Positions 56,046-64,000 of a DNA stretch of 64,000 nucleotides are shown one piece after another. This DNA is from JBMFVE01 sp049966155 (lineage in GTDB: Bacteria; Bacteroidota; Ignavibacteria; Kryptoniales; JAKASW01): contig JBMFVE010000005.1 in NCBI GenBank assembly GCA_049966155.1, positions 1-64,000 on the forward strand. The letters are read 5' to 3'. The notes under the pieces are model-generated. The model had not been told where the DNA came from and searched no databases. It worked only from the letters and a program-made list of their open reading frames with translations. A program made the position numbers and the translations under genes. How positions within the stretch are numbered: the first letter of the stretch is position 1; every line of letters begins with the position of its first letter.

Positions 56046-56825
56046 ATGAATAGTAAACCACATATTTTAGTTTCAAATGACGATGGAATAGATGCTGAAG
56101 GACTATACGTTCTCGTTAAAGCACTTAAACAGTTTGCCAGTGTGTCAGTAGTTGCGCCCAGCATTCAACAGAGTGCAGTGGGACATGCAATAACAGTGCG
56201 GACGCCACTGAGAGTGCACAAATTCTACAGAGATGGAAAGCCTTTTGGCTATGCTGTGGATGGCACCCCTGCAGATTGCGTGAAGCTTGCTATCCGCACT
56301 CTCTTGAAAGCTAAGCCCGACCTTGTCATCTCGGGTATTAACGATGGGCTTAATACTGCGGTAAACGTAATTTACTCAGGAACCGTAAGCGCTGCAACTG
56401 AAGGAACGATACTCGGCATTCCGTCGATCGCTGTTTCTCTTGAAAGTACACGCAAACCCAACTTTGAACCTGCAGCAAAAATTGCAATGTCAATTGCCAG
56501 ATTTGTATGCAAGAAAAGGCTTCCCGGTGACACAGTTTTGAACGTCAACGTACCTGCGCTTCCTGTTGCGAAGATAAAGGGAATAATGTTTACCAGACAG
56601 GGAAGGTCCCGATGGGACGACGAATTTTTCCAACGAAAGGATCCAAAGAACAGAGACTACTACTGGCTTGCCGGTAAGATGCAGATTCTTGACAGTGAGG
56701 GGGATGTTGACCAGGTGGCTTTGAAACATGGATACATTTCAATTACCCCAATACATTTCGATTTAACGCATTATGATTTCTTGGAGAAAATGAGGAGAGA
56801 ATGGAGCCTGGACATAAGACGTTGA
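56046..56825 (+). CDS. surE: 5'/3'-nucleotidase SurE
   Basis: A 259-residue metal-dependent phosphatase for nucleoside monophosphates and short polyphosphates. HILVSNDDGIDAEGLYVL contains the Asp-Asp metal ligands, SIQQSAVGHAITVRTPLRV the Ser-containing loop, and GTPADCVKLAIRTLL and SGINDGLNTAVNVIYSGTVS the substrate loop. Length and motifs are standard. It is convergent with the osmC-like gene. Confidence 0.95.
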   Translation: MNSKPHILVSNDDGIDAEGLYVLVKALKQFASVSVVAPSIQQSAVGHAITVRTPLRVHKFYRDGKPFGYAVDGTPADCVKLAIRTLLKAKPDLVISGINDGLNTAVNVIYSGTVSAATEGTILGIPSIAVSLESTRKPNFEPAAKIAMSIARFVCKKRLPGDTVLNVNVPALPVAKIKGIMFTRQGRSRWDDEFFQRKDPKNRDYYWLAGKMQILDSEGDVDQVALKHGYISITPIHFDLTHYDFLEKMRREWSLDIRR

Positions 56826-56882
56826 ACCAGAGTGGTGTGAGTGTTCGCCCTGTCGCCCATGATCCCGGCGCCTCCTCCTTTT

Positions 56883-57293
56883 TCATGGAACAATTTGAAT
56901 ATCGTAAGTGATCTCAGCTGTTTTCCTCAGCATTGCAGAAGCAGAGCAATACTTTTCTTCTGACAGTGATACTGCGTGTTCAGCGTCGGCACGACTGACA
57001 GCACCATGAATGATGTAGGAAATGTGAATTTTCGTAAACACCTTAGGGTGCTCCTCCGCTCGTTTAGCATCTAATTTCAGCTCTAATCTCCTGACAGGAG
57101 CGCGTTTCTTTTTCAAGATCAGCTCCACATCAATTGCAGTACATCCAGCCAGCCCCATAAGGATAAGCTCCATCGGTCTGGAAGCTGCGTCACTACCTCC
57201 CTCATTTATCGATGCATCCAGCACAACCCAGTGGTTGGAATCCGCCTTTACGACAAATGTACCCCCTTCGACTTGCTTCAGCTCAACCTTCAT
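56883..57293 (-). CDS. OsmC/Ohr family protein
   Basis: A 136-residue protein with the OsmC signature: PMELILMGLAGCTAIDVELI with the peroxidatic Cys and EKYCSASAMLRKTAEI with the second Cys. It reduces organic or fatty-acid peroxides using thiols. The ATG at 57293 follows GGAGAG. Last gene of the thiol operon; it starts 16 bases past the TlpA-like gene. Confidence 0.9.
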   Translation of the reverse strand: MKVELKQVEGGTFVVKADSNHWVVLDASINEGGSDAASRPMELILMGLAGCTAIDVELILKKKRAPVRRLELKLDAKRAEEHPKVFTKIHISYIIHGAVSRADAEHAVSLSEEKYCSASAMLRKTAEITYDIQIVP

Positions 57294-57309
57294 TAACTCT
57301 CCAGCAGTT

Positions 57310-57915
57310 TTATTTTTCCTGCGATAGTTTTTGGACAAGACTTTCGAAGACAGAAGCTGGCCTATACCCTTCAAATGCAGCGCGCACATTTCCCTTTTTA
57401 TCTATAACAAATGTTGTCGGTATGCCACGGATTCCACCATATGCAGCAACAACTTCATCATTCCCAAGCATTATAGGGTAATTGATTCCATACTTTTTCA
57501 TAAATGGAATAACATCGTCAAGTCCGCCCTGATCAAGAGAAATCCCGAGCATTTGAAAACCCCTGTCCCTGTAATTCGAATAAAGTTTGATGAAGTCCGG
57601 GATCTCAGCCCGACACGGCGGACACCATGTTGCCCAAAAATCAACAATAACAACCTTTCCGCGAAAGTTAGAAAGCTTAATTATTTTGCCATCAGTTGTT
57701 TTGAGAGAAAAATCTGGGGCAGGTGTCCCATCGCCAGGCGTATTGGAGACAGCTGTTGCAGGGGGAACACTTGCATTATCAGTTGCCTGTTGCGACGAAG
57801 AGCTGTTGCTGGATTTGTTTAAGTACACTGCTCCAATAACGAGCAATACAACCACGATAACTATCAAATGCAAGTTTTTCTCAAGAAAACTTTTCTGTTT
57901 TGCCTTCTGTGACAT
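57310..57915 (-). CDS. TlpA-like thioredoxin-fold protein, membrane-anchored
   Basis: A 201-residue protein with an N-terminal membrane anchor (LHLIVIVVVLLVIGAVYL), a Ser/Ala-rich linker and a TlpA/ResA-type domain. Active site FWATWCPPCRAE; the cis-proline loop GGIRGIPTTFVIDKKG follows. It likely reduces disulfides or apocytochromes in the periplasm. Confidence 0.92.
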   Translation of the reverse strand: MSQKAKQKSFLEKNLHLIVIVVVLLVIGAVYLNKSSNSSSSQQATDNASVPPATAVSNTPGDGTPAPDFSLKTTDGKIIKLSNFRGKVVIVDFWATWCPPCRAEIPDFIKLYSNYRDRGFQMLGISLDQGGLDDVIPFMKKYGINYPIMLGNDEVVAAYGGIRGIPTTFVIDKKGNVRAAFEGYRPASVFESLVQKLSQEK

Positions 57916-57945
57916 AATGCATCACCTCGTTCTTTACTTTCTTTT

Positions 57946-58335
57946 TTAGTTTAGGTATTTCCTTAGCTTATCTTCCGACTTTACACCCACAATAAATTCA
58001 ACTATCGTATCCCCGTCAAGAACAACCGTTGTCGGGGTGCCCATTACACCAAATTTACGCGCCAGGGAGATATCCCTGGAAACATCAATTTTTTGAATCG
58101 CATGACCTTCAGCAGCAAGCTTATCGACAATTGGTGTTTGAACTTTACAGGCACGACATGAAGGTGAATAAAAATACATAATTATGCGATCCCCACGAAG
58201 CATCATTTTCCCGAGTTTGCCTTCCACAGGCCTGACTTTCTTACCTTTGTTAAATTTGCTTTTTAACACAAGCGCATATTGCATTCCAACGAAAGCAATG
58301 AAGATACCAAGCAGGATATATATCACGAGTAACAT
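57946..58335 (-). CDS. Membrane-anchored thioredoxin-family protein
   Basis: A 129-residue protein. An N-terminal helix (LVIYILLGIFIAFVGMQYAL) precedes a small thioredoxin fold with active site YSPSCRACKVQTP (CxxC) and cis-proline VMGTPTTVVLD. It begins one base past the DUF6132 gene stop. Electron transfer across or at the membrane is a reasonable inference. Confidence 0.85.
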   Translation of the reverse strand: MLLVIYILLGIFIAFVGMQYALVLKSKFNKGKKVRPVEGKLGKMMLRGDRIIMYFYSPSCRACKVQTPIVDKLAAEGHAIQKIDVSRDISLARKFGVMGTPTTVVLDGDTIVEFIVGVKSEDKLRKYLN

Positions 58336-58336
58336 T

Positions 58337-58534
58337 TCAATCCTCTTTGATCAAGGCCAAAGTGAAGCCGAACACACCGCCATAAAGTATGCTCAGGTAA
58401 GGATTACTTGAAATAGGACATGTTCCTGAAGTGCAACCTATAAAATAATAGTATGCATACCCGACAGTTGCTCCGACCACGACATAAGCAAGCTTGACGA
58501 AATTCTTTCGTGAAAGATATTTTTTGAAATTCAT
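58337..58534 (-). CDS. DUF6132-like small membrane protein
   Basis: A 65-residue protein with two hydrophobic helices and the conserved FIGCTSGTCPISSNPYLSIL motif between them. The CTSGTC pair marks the DUF6132 family, found in Bacteroidota next to thioredoxins and rhodaneses. A membrane thiol or metal role is suspected only from context. Confidence 0.78.
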   Translation of the reverse strand: MNFKKYLSRKNFVKLAYVVVGATVGYAYYYFIGCTSGTCPISSNPYLSILYGGVFGFTLALIKED

Positions 58535-58542
58535 ATTGGCAC

Positions 58543-59130
58543 CTATGCCTTTTCAGACAATACAGCATAATATCGTGCATTTAGACTTCGACTGATGATC
58601 GGCCTGAACCGGTTTCTCCTTAATATCCGAACAACATCGTCCTGCTCAAGCTTTTCATATGATGGAGGACCGTATTGGGATGTTTTTTTCCACTCAATAA
58701 TCAGAAGTTTTCCATGCCGCTTCATAATCCTTCTAACTTCCCTGAGAAATTGGTCGGGGTCATTCTCATGAAGAATTGCACTGGCAACGGCGAAGTCTAC
58801 TTCTGAAGAGAGGACATCAAAAGAATACCCATCGGAACTATGGACAATTACAGTATTCCTGGGTAGACGCTTTTTTGAGAGTATTCGAAGCATTTCCTCA
58901 GAAACATCTATTGCATAGGCTTTGCCCTGTTGGCCTGCTATGCGTGCTGCTGGAATTAAAAAATAACCCGTTCCAGCTCCCACATCTGCAACTTTCATCC
59001 CTCTCCTTAAACCAAAGGACTTAAGAATTTTAGTTGGAGGAAGAATTCGGCGGCGGTACTGAGATTCAAGGCCTCTATGATGTTTTGCTTCAAACCGATG
59101 GGTTAATTTCTTTTTGCTTTTCATACTCAT
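58543..59130 (-). CDS. Class I SAM-dependent methyltransferase
   Basis: A 195-residue methyltransferase. SAM-binding motif I VADVGAGTGYFLIPAAR, motif II AYAIDVSEEMLRILSK, and the DFAVASAILHENDPDQFLRE region. The substrate is not clear; the UbiE-like fold is general. No cysteine cluster typical of arsenite methylases is seen. It overlaps the zinc-ribbon gene by 41 bases. Confidence 0.85.
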   Translation of the reverse strand: MSMKSKKKLTHRFEAKHHRGLESQYRRRILPPTKILKSFGLRRGMKVADVGAGTGYFLIPAARIAGQQGKAYAIDVSEEMLRILSKKRLPRNTVIVHSSDGYSFDVLSSEVDFAVASAILHENDPDQFLREVRRIMKRHGKLLIIEWKKTSQYGPPSYEKLEQDDVVRILRRNRFRPIISRSLNARYYAVLSEKA

Positions 59131-59293
59131 TAATTAAATCCTTTAGCATCTTATCAGTCAACGCTGATAACCATCCACAGTCCTCGCAGGTAAAGAAGTA
59201 GATACTGCCACAGCACGCCATTTGTGGCTTCATAATTGAACCACAGCGCTAGCACTTCTGATTTCTAATCGGGTGGTTAATGTCAAACTCCAT
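59090..59293 (-). pseudogene. Zinc-ribbon protein with in-frame amber codon
   Basis: From ATG 59293, overlapping the end of the preceding oxidoreductase gene, the frame encodes MEFDINHPIRNQKC, a TAG, then RCGSIMKPQMACCGSIYFFT followed by CEDCGWLS and an acidic tail ending at 59090. If TAG were CAG (Gln), the first Cys pair would read CQRCG, the usual zinc-ribbon knuckle, paired with CEDC. So a single base change splits the ribbon. An internal ATG at 59233 could still give a 47-residue product. TAG is an ordinary stop here (for example at thrS), so readthrough is not expected by default. Confidence 0.5.
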
Positions 59294-59936
59294 TTTCGCT
59301 CACAGCCTTGGCAACTTCGTCAGCAAACCACTCTTCCGGCAAGGCACCCTCAAAGTGATGAGTTTCATTTACCACAATCCGCGGCACCCCTCGAACATTG
59401 TATTGCAGCGCAAGCTCTGGAAACTCGGATGCCTCAATTGCATCAGCGGTGATAAGATCATTGACCATTGCAAATTGATGTGATAGAACAACAGCTGTCG
59501 GACAGTATGGGCAGGATGGGGTCACAAACACCTGTATATGAACAGGCGATTTGATTTGTGATAGCTTCTCAATAGTCTCACTTGAAAGCTCCGTCGACGA
59601 AGTTCCGACATTCTTTACAGCATTCATCAATGACACGAATTCATAGCCTGCAGGAATGCCATAGTACCGTATTCCATAATCTTTGCCGTTCATCACAACA
59701 ATTCCCGGAGTACGCTTGATTCCAAACCTTGCAGCAATATCGTTATTTACTCCGATATCATATTTTTCAAAGCTTATTTTATCATTCAGCTGAGATAGCT
59801 CCTCGACAATCATTGCAGTATCCGTACAGTATTGACAATCTTCGTCTTGGGTAAATACGAGAATTTTTACATCGTTTGTTAAGTCACCGATTTGTTCGCG
59901 AATCTCAGCTTTATCTTCCTCTTGAATAAAAGCCAT
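59283..59936 (-). CDS. Glutaredoxin-like protein disulfide oxidoreductase (two thioredoxin folds)
   Basis: A 217-residue protein with two thioredoxin-fold units. The first has FTQDEDCQYCTDTAM (CQYC), the second VTPSCPYCPTAVVL (CPYC). Both cis-proline loops are present (IKRTPGIVVMNG and VRGVPRIVVNET). Such proteins, known from archaea and some anaerobes, couple to a thioredoxin reductase as NADPH-driven disulfide reductases. It starts 11 bases past trxA. Confidence 0.9.
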   Translation of the reverse strand: MAFIQEEDKAEIREQIGDLTNDVKILVFTQDEDCQYCTDTAMIVEELSQLNDKISFEKYDIGVNNDIAARFGIKRTPGIVVMNGKDYGIRYYGIPAGYEFVSLMNAVKNVGTSSTELSSETIEKLSQIKSPVHIQVFVTPSCPYCPTAVVLSHQFAMVNDLITADAIEASEFPELALQYNVRGVPRIVVNETHHFEGALPEEWFADEVAKAVSENGV

Positions 59937-59947
59937 GGGTCTCCTTT

Positions 59948-60280
59948 TTAATTTGGCTGAAATACCTTGTTAATTTTATCGACAATAACTTTTTTGGGAA
60001 CCGCACCGATAATTCTGTCCACCATTTGTCCACCTTTAAAGAAACCCAGCGTTGGTATACTGAGTATATTATACTGGATTGCTATATCCATGTTTTCATC
60101 GGTATTTAGTTTCATCACCTTTATTTTGCCGTCATACTCTCGAGCCAGCTCTTCTACTATTGGGGAAACCATTCGGCATGGGCCACACCATGGTGCCCAG
60201 AAATCAATCAAAACTGGCGTGGGAGAATCCAAAACATCACTTTTAAACGTCACTGTTGTTGTTTCGTGGACGTTTGCCAT
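59948..60280 (-). CDS. trxA: Thioredoxin
   Basis: A 110-residue thioredoxin. Active site [10 protein letters not shown] (Cys32 and Cys35) and the cis-proline loop [14 protein letters not shown] are present, with standard length. It is first in the thiol operon. No trxB is in the window. Confidence 0.96.
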   Translation of the reverse strand: MANVHETTTVTFKSDVLDSPTPVLIDFWAPWCGPCRMVSPIVEELAREYDGKIKVMKLNTDENMDIAIQYNILSIPTLGFFKGGQMVDRIIGAVPKKVIVDKINKVFQPN

Positions 60281-60428
60281 GATTTATTTTCCTTTCTTTA
60301 AAATTTTAGTCACTTAATTTGATGAAAAAAACAAACAATAGTTTCAAAGTTTATAACAAACTTACATGCTTTTTAGTTTTTGCAAACGGTTCAAATGTAT
60401 ATACCGGTTTCTGATGAGCACAATCACT

Positions 60429-61952
60429 TTAACTTGCAACTTGTTTAAAAAATTGTGTCAACAGCCGGACACCCACCCCAGAGCCTCCTTTAGGAGCATA
60501 ATCCGTTTGCTCTTCCAACATTGCAGTGCCGGCTATGTCAAGATGCACCCAAGGAAAATTGCCTGTGAACTTTTTCAGGAAAAGCGCTGCTGTTATTGAA
60601 CCGGCCCATTTGCCTCCAACATTCTTAACATCAGCTACGTCACTCTTGATTTGCTTTTCATATTCTTCAAAAATAGGCAACTGCCAGACACGCTCATAGG
60701 TGCGCTCCCCAGCTTCTTTAAGCTGCGCCATGACTTCATCACTTGTACCGAACATCCCCGTCACATGATGACCCAGAGCAACGACTACTGACCCCGTAAG
60801 GGTTGCCAGATCGATTATAGCTTTCGGATTATACCGATGTGCAAAGTGGAGAGCATCAGAAAGGACAATTCTCCCTTCTGCATCGGTATTGTCCACTTCA
60901 ACTGTTAGTCCCGACATCGTGGTGATGATGTCGCCCGGCTTATACGCAGAGCCAGATGGGAGATTCTCCGTACATGGAGCCAATCCAACCACGTTTACAG
61001 GTAGCTTAAGTGACGCTATTGCCTGAAGCGTACCCAACACCGCAGCGGCCCCCGACATATCCATTTTCATTTCTGCCATTCCAGCCGAGGGTTTAATTGA
61101 AATTCCACCACTGTCAAACGTTATACCCTTTCCGACTATAACGTAAATGCCTTTGCTGCGTGAACTCCCCCTGTACTCAAGTATAATAAACCGGGGAGGC
61201 TTTGTGCTTCCTGAACTCACTGCAAGCAAGCCGCCCATTCTGAGTGCACGAATTTTCCTCTCATCAAAAACTGTTGCCTTAATTCCATATTTCCTTGCCA
61301 TTTTTACTGCGGCATTTGCAAGAGTTTCCGGATAAATTTCGTTCGCCGGGGCGTTTGATAAATCACGCGCAAAATACACTGCCTGGCATACAAGTTGAGC
61401 GTTGCGGGCCACTTTTCGCCCAATAGATGTCTGCAGTTCTCTGAATGCAACAATAAACGAGTCTATTTCTGTCCTCACTTTGTTTCCTGTCAGATACCTA
61501 TCATACCTGTATTGCGAAAGCATTGCGCCTTCTACAATTGAATGAACTACCTCATACCCGGTCAGCCGCTCGATAATTGTTGAAGAAGCGGAATAAACAA
61601 CCTTCAGCTTTTTTTCCCTGTTAGAATGATTAAGGGCAGTTTGTATGGCCTTGGTCCCTGTTGCCGCTGCTCTGCGAAGCTTCTCACTTGTAACAGAATC
61701 TTTCTGACCGAGACCTACCAGAACGAGTGCCCGTGTATATGAAAGGCCATAAACTATCATCTGCTGGCCAAATTCACCTTTAAACCCACTTGCTCCAATG
61801 GCTGATTTCACAAGCTGATTTTCGCTGCCAAATGGAAGACCGGCAAACGCTTTGGCCTTACGGAAATCATCAATATCTTCCTTGCAGAAAATAACAACAG
61901 TAGCGTTAGAATTAACCTCTGTGAAGTGTTTTTCTTGAAACTCACTATTCAT
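60429..61952 (-). CDS. pepA: Leucyl aminopeptidase (M17)
   Basis: A 507-residue cytosolic aminopeptidase. Metal- and catalytic-site motifs VGKGITFDSGGISIKPSAGM and NTDAEGRIVLSDAL (signature NTDAEGRL) are present, together with MDMSGAAAVLGT and the carbonate site region. It removes N-terminal residues, mainly Leu. It starts 8 bases inside the end of the DHH gene. Confidence 0.96.
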   Translation of the reverse strand: MNSEFQEKHFTEVNSNATVVIFCKEDIDDFRKAKAFAGLPFGSENQLVKSAIGASGFKGEFGQQMIVYGLSYTRALVLVGLGQKDSVTSEKLRRAAATGTKAIQTALNHSNREKKLKVVYSASSTIIERLTGYEVVHSIVEGAMLSQYRYDRYLTGNKVRTEIDSFIVAFRELQTSIGRKVARNAQLVCQAVYFARDLSNAPANEIYPETLANAAVKMARKYGIKATVFDERKIRALRMGGLLAVSSGSTKPPRFIILEYRGSSRSKGIYVIVGKGITFDSGGISIKPSAGMAEMKMDMSGAAAVLGTLQAIASLKLPVNVVGLAPCTENLPSGSAYKPGDIITTMSGLTVEVDNTDAEGRIVLSDALHFAHRYNPKAIIDLATLTGSVVVALGHHVTGMFGTSDEVMAQLKEAGERTYERVWQLPIFEEYEKQIKSDVADVKNVGGKWAGSITAALFLKKFTGNFPWVHLDIAGTAMLEEQTDYAPKGGSGVGVRLLTQFFKQVAS

Positions 61953-62970
61953 CCATACTTACCTCTTCTTTAAACAAAATTTTGCCTGCAGTTGTGAGAA
62001 CATCAGGAATAACATCATACAGTTTTCGTCCAAAAATCCGTGCACCTGAGGCATTCTTATGTCCTCCACCGCCATAAATCTTGGCAACTTCGTTTACAGC
62101 AAGGTTTCCTTTTGACCTGAAGCTAATTTTCACTCCATCAGGAAGTTCCATGAAAAACAAAGTCGCTGCAACTCCTTTTATAGCAGCAGCATGATTTACA
62201 AATCCATCAGTCTCATCAGGTTTTACCCCGTTGCGTATCAACTGCTCTAACGTGACAGTGAAGTACGACAATCGCCCGTTGTATGCGAGCTGCACATTTG
62301 TTAAAACTTCTCCCAGTAAATGGGTTCTGCCCAGTGAGTTTTGTTCATATAAGCTATTGTACACATATGTTGGATCAACACCTAATTCAAGAAGCTCTGC
62401 TGTAAGACGATGAAGTGCAGCATCAGTCCGTGGAAATCTAAAAGAGCCGGTATCTGTCATTATACCCGCATACAGTGGCTCAGCTATTGTTTTATCGAGT
62501 ATGGCGGGATTAAAACCTTTAAGGAGGTTATAAATTATTTCAGCGCTCGCAGCCGAGTCCAAGTCAATAAACATATAGTCAGCAAAATCCTCCGCATCAA
62601 GGTGATGATCCACTACCACCTTGACAGCTTTACTCTTTACAAAATATTCTTCCAGTGTTCTCAACCTCGATTGGTTGTTCATATCAAAGGCAATGAGTAC
62701 ATCTGCACCAAGTATAATGTTTGCATGCTCAGCAGGAAGGAACTTCACGATTTCACTGTCATAATCGAGAAACAGATGGTTTTCAGGGGTTTCACTGTGG
62801 TTTAAGATAATACTTTCTTTTCCGAGCTTCCTCAGAAACCTATTTACCGCAAGTTCACATCCAAGGCCGTCAGCATCCGGATTAACATGCGTTGTTAAAA
62901 CAAATTTTTTGCCTGCCTCTACAATTTGGCGGAAATATTTAATAAAATCTTTCTTTTCAACGGTCTGCAT
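61945..62970 (-). CDS. nrnA: DHH-family phosphoesterase (NrnA-like)
   Basis: A 341-residue protein. N-terminal DHH domain with THVNPDADGLGCELAVNRFL and VVDHHLDAEDFADY, then DHHA1 with SFRSKGNLAVNEVAKIYGGGGHKNASGARI. It degrades oligoribonucleotides and/or 3'-phosphoadenosine 5'-phosphate. Overlaps pepA by 8 bases. Confidence 0.93.
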   Translation of the reverse strand: MQTVEKKDFIKYFRQIVEAGKKFVLTTHVNPDADGLGCELAVNRFLRKLGKESIILNHSETPENHLFLDYDSEIVKFLPAEHANIILGADVLIAFDMNNQSRLRTLEEYFVKSKAVKVVVDHHLDAEDFADYMFIDLDSAASAEIIYNLLKGFNPAILDKTIAEPLYAGIMTDTGSFRFPRTDAALHRLTAELLELGVDPTYVYNSLYEQNSLGRTHLLGEVLTNVQLAYNGRLSYFTVTLEQLIRNGVKPDETDGFVNHAAAIKGVAATLFFMELPDGVKISFRSKGNLAVNEVAKIYGGGGHKNASGARIFGRKLYDVIPDVLTTAGKILFKEEVSMDE

Positions 62971-63023
62971 TCAACCATTTATTTTTGAATTTCAACCGAA
63001 AGGATTTTACTGGAAAATACGAT

Positions 63024-63049
63024 GGCGGCAAGTTGACAAACCTGCCGCC
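63024..63049 (-). terminator. Hairpin between the oxidoreductase beta gene and nrnA
   Basis: On the minus strand GGCGGCAGGTT and AACTTGCCGCC pair around TGTC (11 pairs, one G-T), followed by ATCGTATTTT. It ends the upstream oxidoreductase message before nrnA. Confidence 0.5.
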
Positions 63050-63081
63050 ACGATGCCAGAAAGCAACTTTACATACCTTCT

Positions 63082-64000
63082 TCAGTTTCCGGAAATTTCC
63101 CACGTATTGCCTGCACGGAGAAGGCGGTTCAAGTCGCCCTTTCCATGTTTTTGTTTTGCCACCTCGATTTGCTGAACCATCATATCCTCATAAGACGGCT
63201 TTTCAACCTCATAAAAAACGCCAACAGGGGTAGGAAAGCCGGGTCTATCACTGAATTGAGCCAGCAAAAAAGCTATGTCGAGGGAAGTCTCATCATACAC
63301 AATTAAATCATTCAAGGTGTACTTTCCATCTTTCAGAGAAACAATTTCCGGGGTAAACCCATTCATTCTAATTCCCTTATCATTTTCTTTTCCGAACACA
63401 AGAGGCTTCCCATGTTCAAGATACAGAACATTATCGGCTTTTGTCTCTTTTTCAGTCAAAATGAAATAAGCGCCATCGTTAAAAACATTGCAATTCTGAT
63501 ATATTTCAATAAATGCGGTCCCCTTATGCTTCCCTGCACGAAGTATCATTTGTTGCAGATGCTTTGGATCCCTGTCCATCGATCTCGCAACAAATGTCCC
63601 TTGAGAACCAAGTGCAAGCTGAACAGGGTTGAACGGATAATCAATGGTCCCGTAAGGGCTTGACTTGGTTTTCTTGCCGAATTCGGATGTGGGTGAGTAT
63701 TGCCCTTTTGTTAGGCCGTAAATCCGGTTATTAAACATCAATATCTTGAGTCCAATATTTCTCCTCATTGCGTGAATGATATGGTTTCCACCAATGGAAA
63801 GTGCGTCGCCGTCACCTGTTGCGACCCAAACGGAAAGATCCGGATTTGCAGTTTTTACGCCAGTTGCGATAGCCGGTGCTCTTCCGTGGATTCCATGAAT
63901 ACCATATGTGTTCATATAGTAAGGAAACCGACTTGAACATCCAATCCCGGAAACGAACACGTATTTTTCAATTGGAATATCCAGCTCAGGGAGAGTGCGC
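63082..64000 (-). CDS. korB: 2-oxoacid:ferredoxin oxidoreductase beta subunit, 5' truncated by window edge
   Basis: The open frame continues to the window edge. It holds the thiamine-diphosphate motif WVATGDGDALSIGGNHIIHA ending in NNRIYGLTKGQ, and VSGIGCSSRF at the upstream side. The beta subunit of 2-oxoglutarate (or another 2-oxoacid) ferredoxin oxidoreductase makes succinyl-CoA and reduced ferredoxin with the alpha subunit korA, which should lie outside the window at its right. The enzyme fits an anaerobic or reverse-TCA metabolism. Confidence 0.92.
   Translation of the reverse strand, partial: RTLPELDIPIEKYVFVSGIGCSSRFPYYMNTYGIHGIHGRAPAIATGVKTANPDLSVWVATGDGDALSIGGNHIIHAMRRNIGLKILMFNNRIYGLTKGQYSPTSEFGKKTKSSPYGTIDYPFNPVQLALGSQGTFVARSMDRDPKHLQQMILRAGKHKGTAFIEIYQNCNVFNDGAYFILTEKETKADNVLYLEHGKPLVFGKENDKGIRMNGFTPEIVSLKDGKYTLNDLIVYDETSLDIAFLLAQFSDRPGFPTPVGVFYEVEKPSYEDMMVQQIEVAKQKHGKGDLNRLLRAGNTWEISGN

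Overview
The window is compact chromosome of a Gram-negative bacterium that reads best as a member of the Bacteroidota/Chlorobiota group, most likely Ignavibacteria or a near relative. This placement is inference. It rests on outer-membrane porins and beta-barrels, an RNase Y, tRNA genes without an encoded CCA end, Bacteroidota-type domains of unknown function (DUF6132, DUF3109-like, 6-bladed propellers), a mixture of genes with strong and with no Shine-Dalgarno signal, and a 2-oxoacid:ferredoxin oxidoreductase beta subunit. No insertion sequence, prophage, CRISPR array or rRNA operon was seen.

Layout. (1) 0-2 kb, minus strand: a remnant of a redoxin gene, an intact NHL/6-bladed propeller lipoprotein-like gene preceded by a tiny secreted peptide, and a frameshifted second propeller gene. 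(2) 2.1-13.3 kb: an acetate-centred block. A CbrX/CbrA/CbrB-like trio (small membrane protein, Na+/solute symporter fused to a histidine kinase, sigma-54-type NtrC regulator) sits beside a porin, a SatP-type acetate transporter, acetyl-CoA synthetase, and a GNAT plus acyl-CoA-ligase fusion of the Pat type that could acetylate Acs. (3) 13.4-25.7 kb, plus strand: tRNA-Leu and tRNA-Val, then thrS-infC-rpmI-rplT-pheS-pheT, a coiled-coil protein, zapA, a probable 6S RNA, rny, coaE, dapF, a minimal metallopeptidase, a DedA protein and a small conserved protein. infC appears to use the rare AUU start. (4) 25.7-40 kb: an ArsB/NhaD-type permease, a secreted M1 aminopeptidase with HEAT repeats, motA-motB, a Trp/Tyr-rich secreted protein, a CusRS-like two-component pair with a Lys/Glu/His/Met-rich secreted peptide, tyrosine phenol-lyase, a Lon-related protease and RNase III. 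(5) 40.2-46.8 kb, minus strand: the classic yceD-rpmF-plsX-fabH-fabD-fabG-acpP-fabF lipid cluster, with a cysteine-cluster protein inserted between fabD and fabG.

(6) 47-51 kb, plus strand: an iron block. It holds an outer-membrane beta-barrel whose last codons are shifted at a run of nine G, a short CxxCH heme-motif reading frame, fur, feoA, feoB and a 33-residue FeoB-associated peptide. A TTTAGA-N5-TCTAAA operator candidate lies in front of the barrel and a half-matching copy in front of fur. (7) 51-55.9 kb, minus strand: an AddA-like helicase-nuclease, a DEDD exonuclease and a DUF2721-like membrane protein, then surE on the plus strand. (8) 56.9-60.3 kb, minus strand: a tight thiol-redox operon (trxA, glutaredoxin-like oxidoreductase, zinc ribbon with an in-frame amber codon, methyltransferase, DUF6132, membrane thioredoxin, TlpA-like, OsmC). 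(9) 60.4-64 kb: leucyl aminopeptidase, a DHH phosphoesterase and the truncated end of a 2-oxoacid:ferredoxin oxidoreductase beta gene.

The most interesting local structures are the acetate sensing/uptake/activation/acetylation block, the poly-G and heme-motif region beside the feo operon, the amber-interrupted zinc ribbon, the AUU start of infC and the 6S-like RNA.
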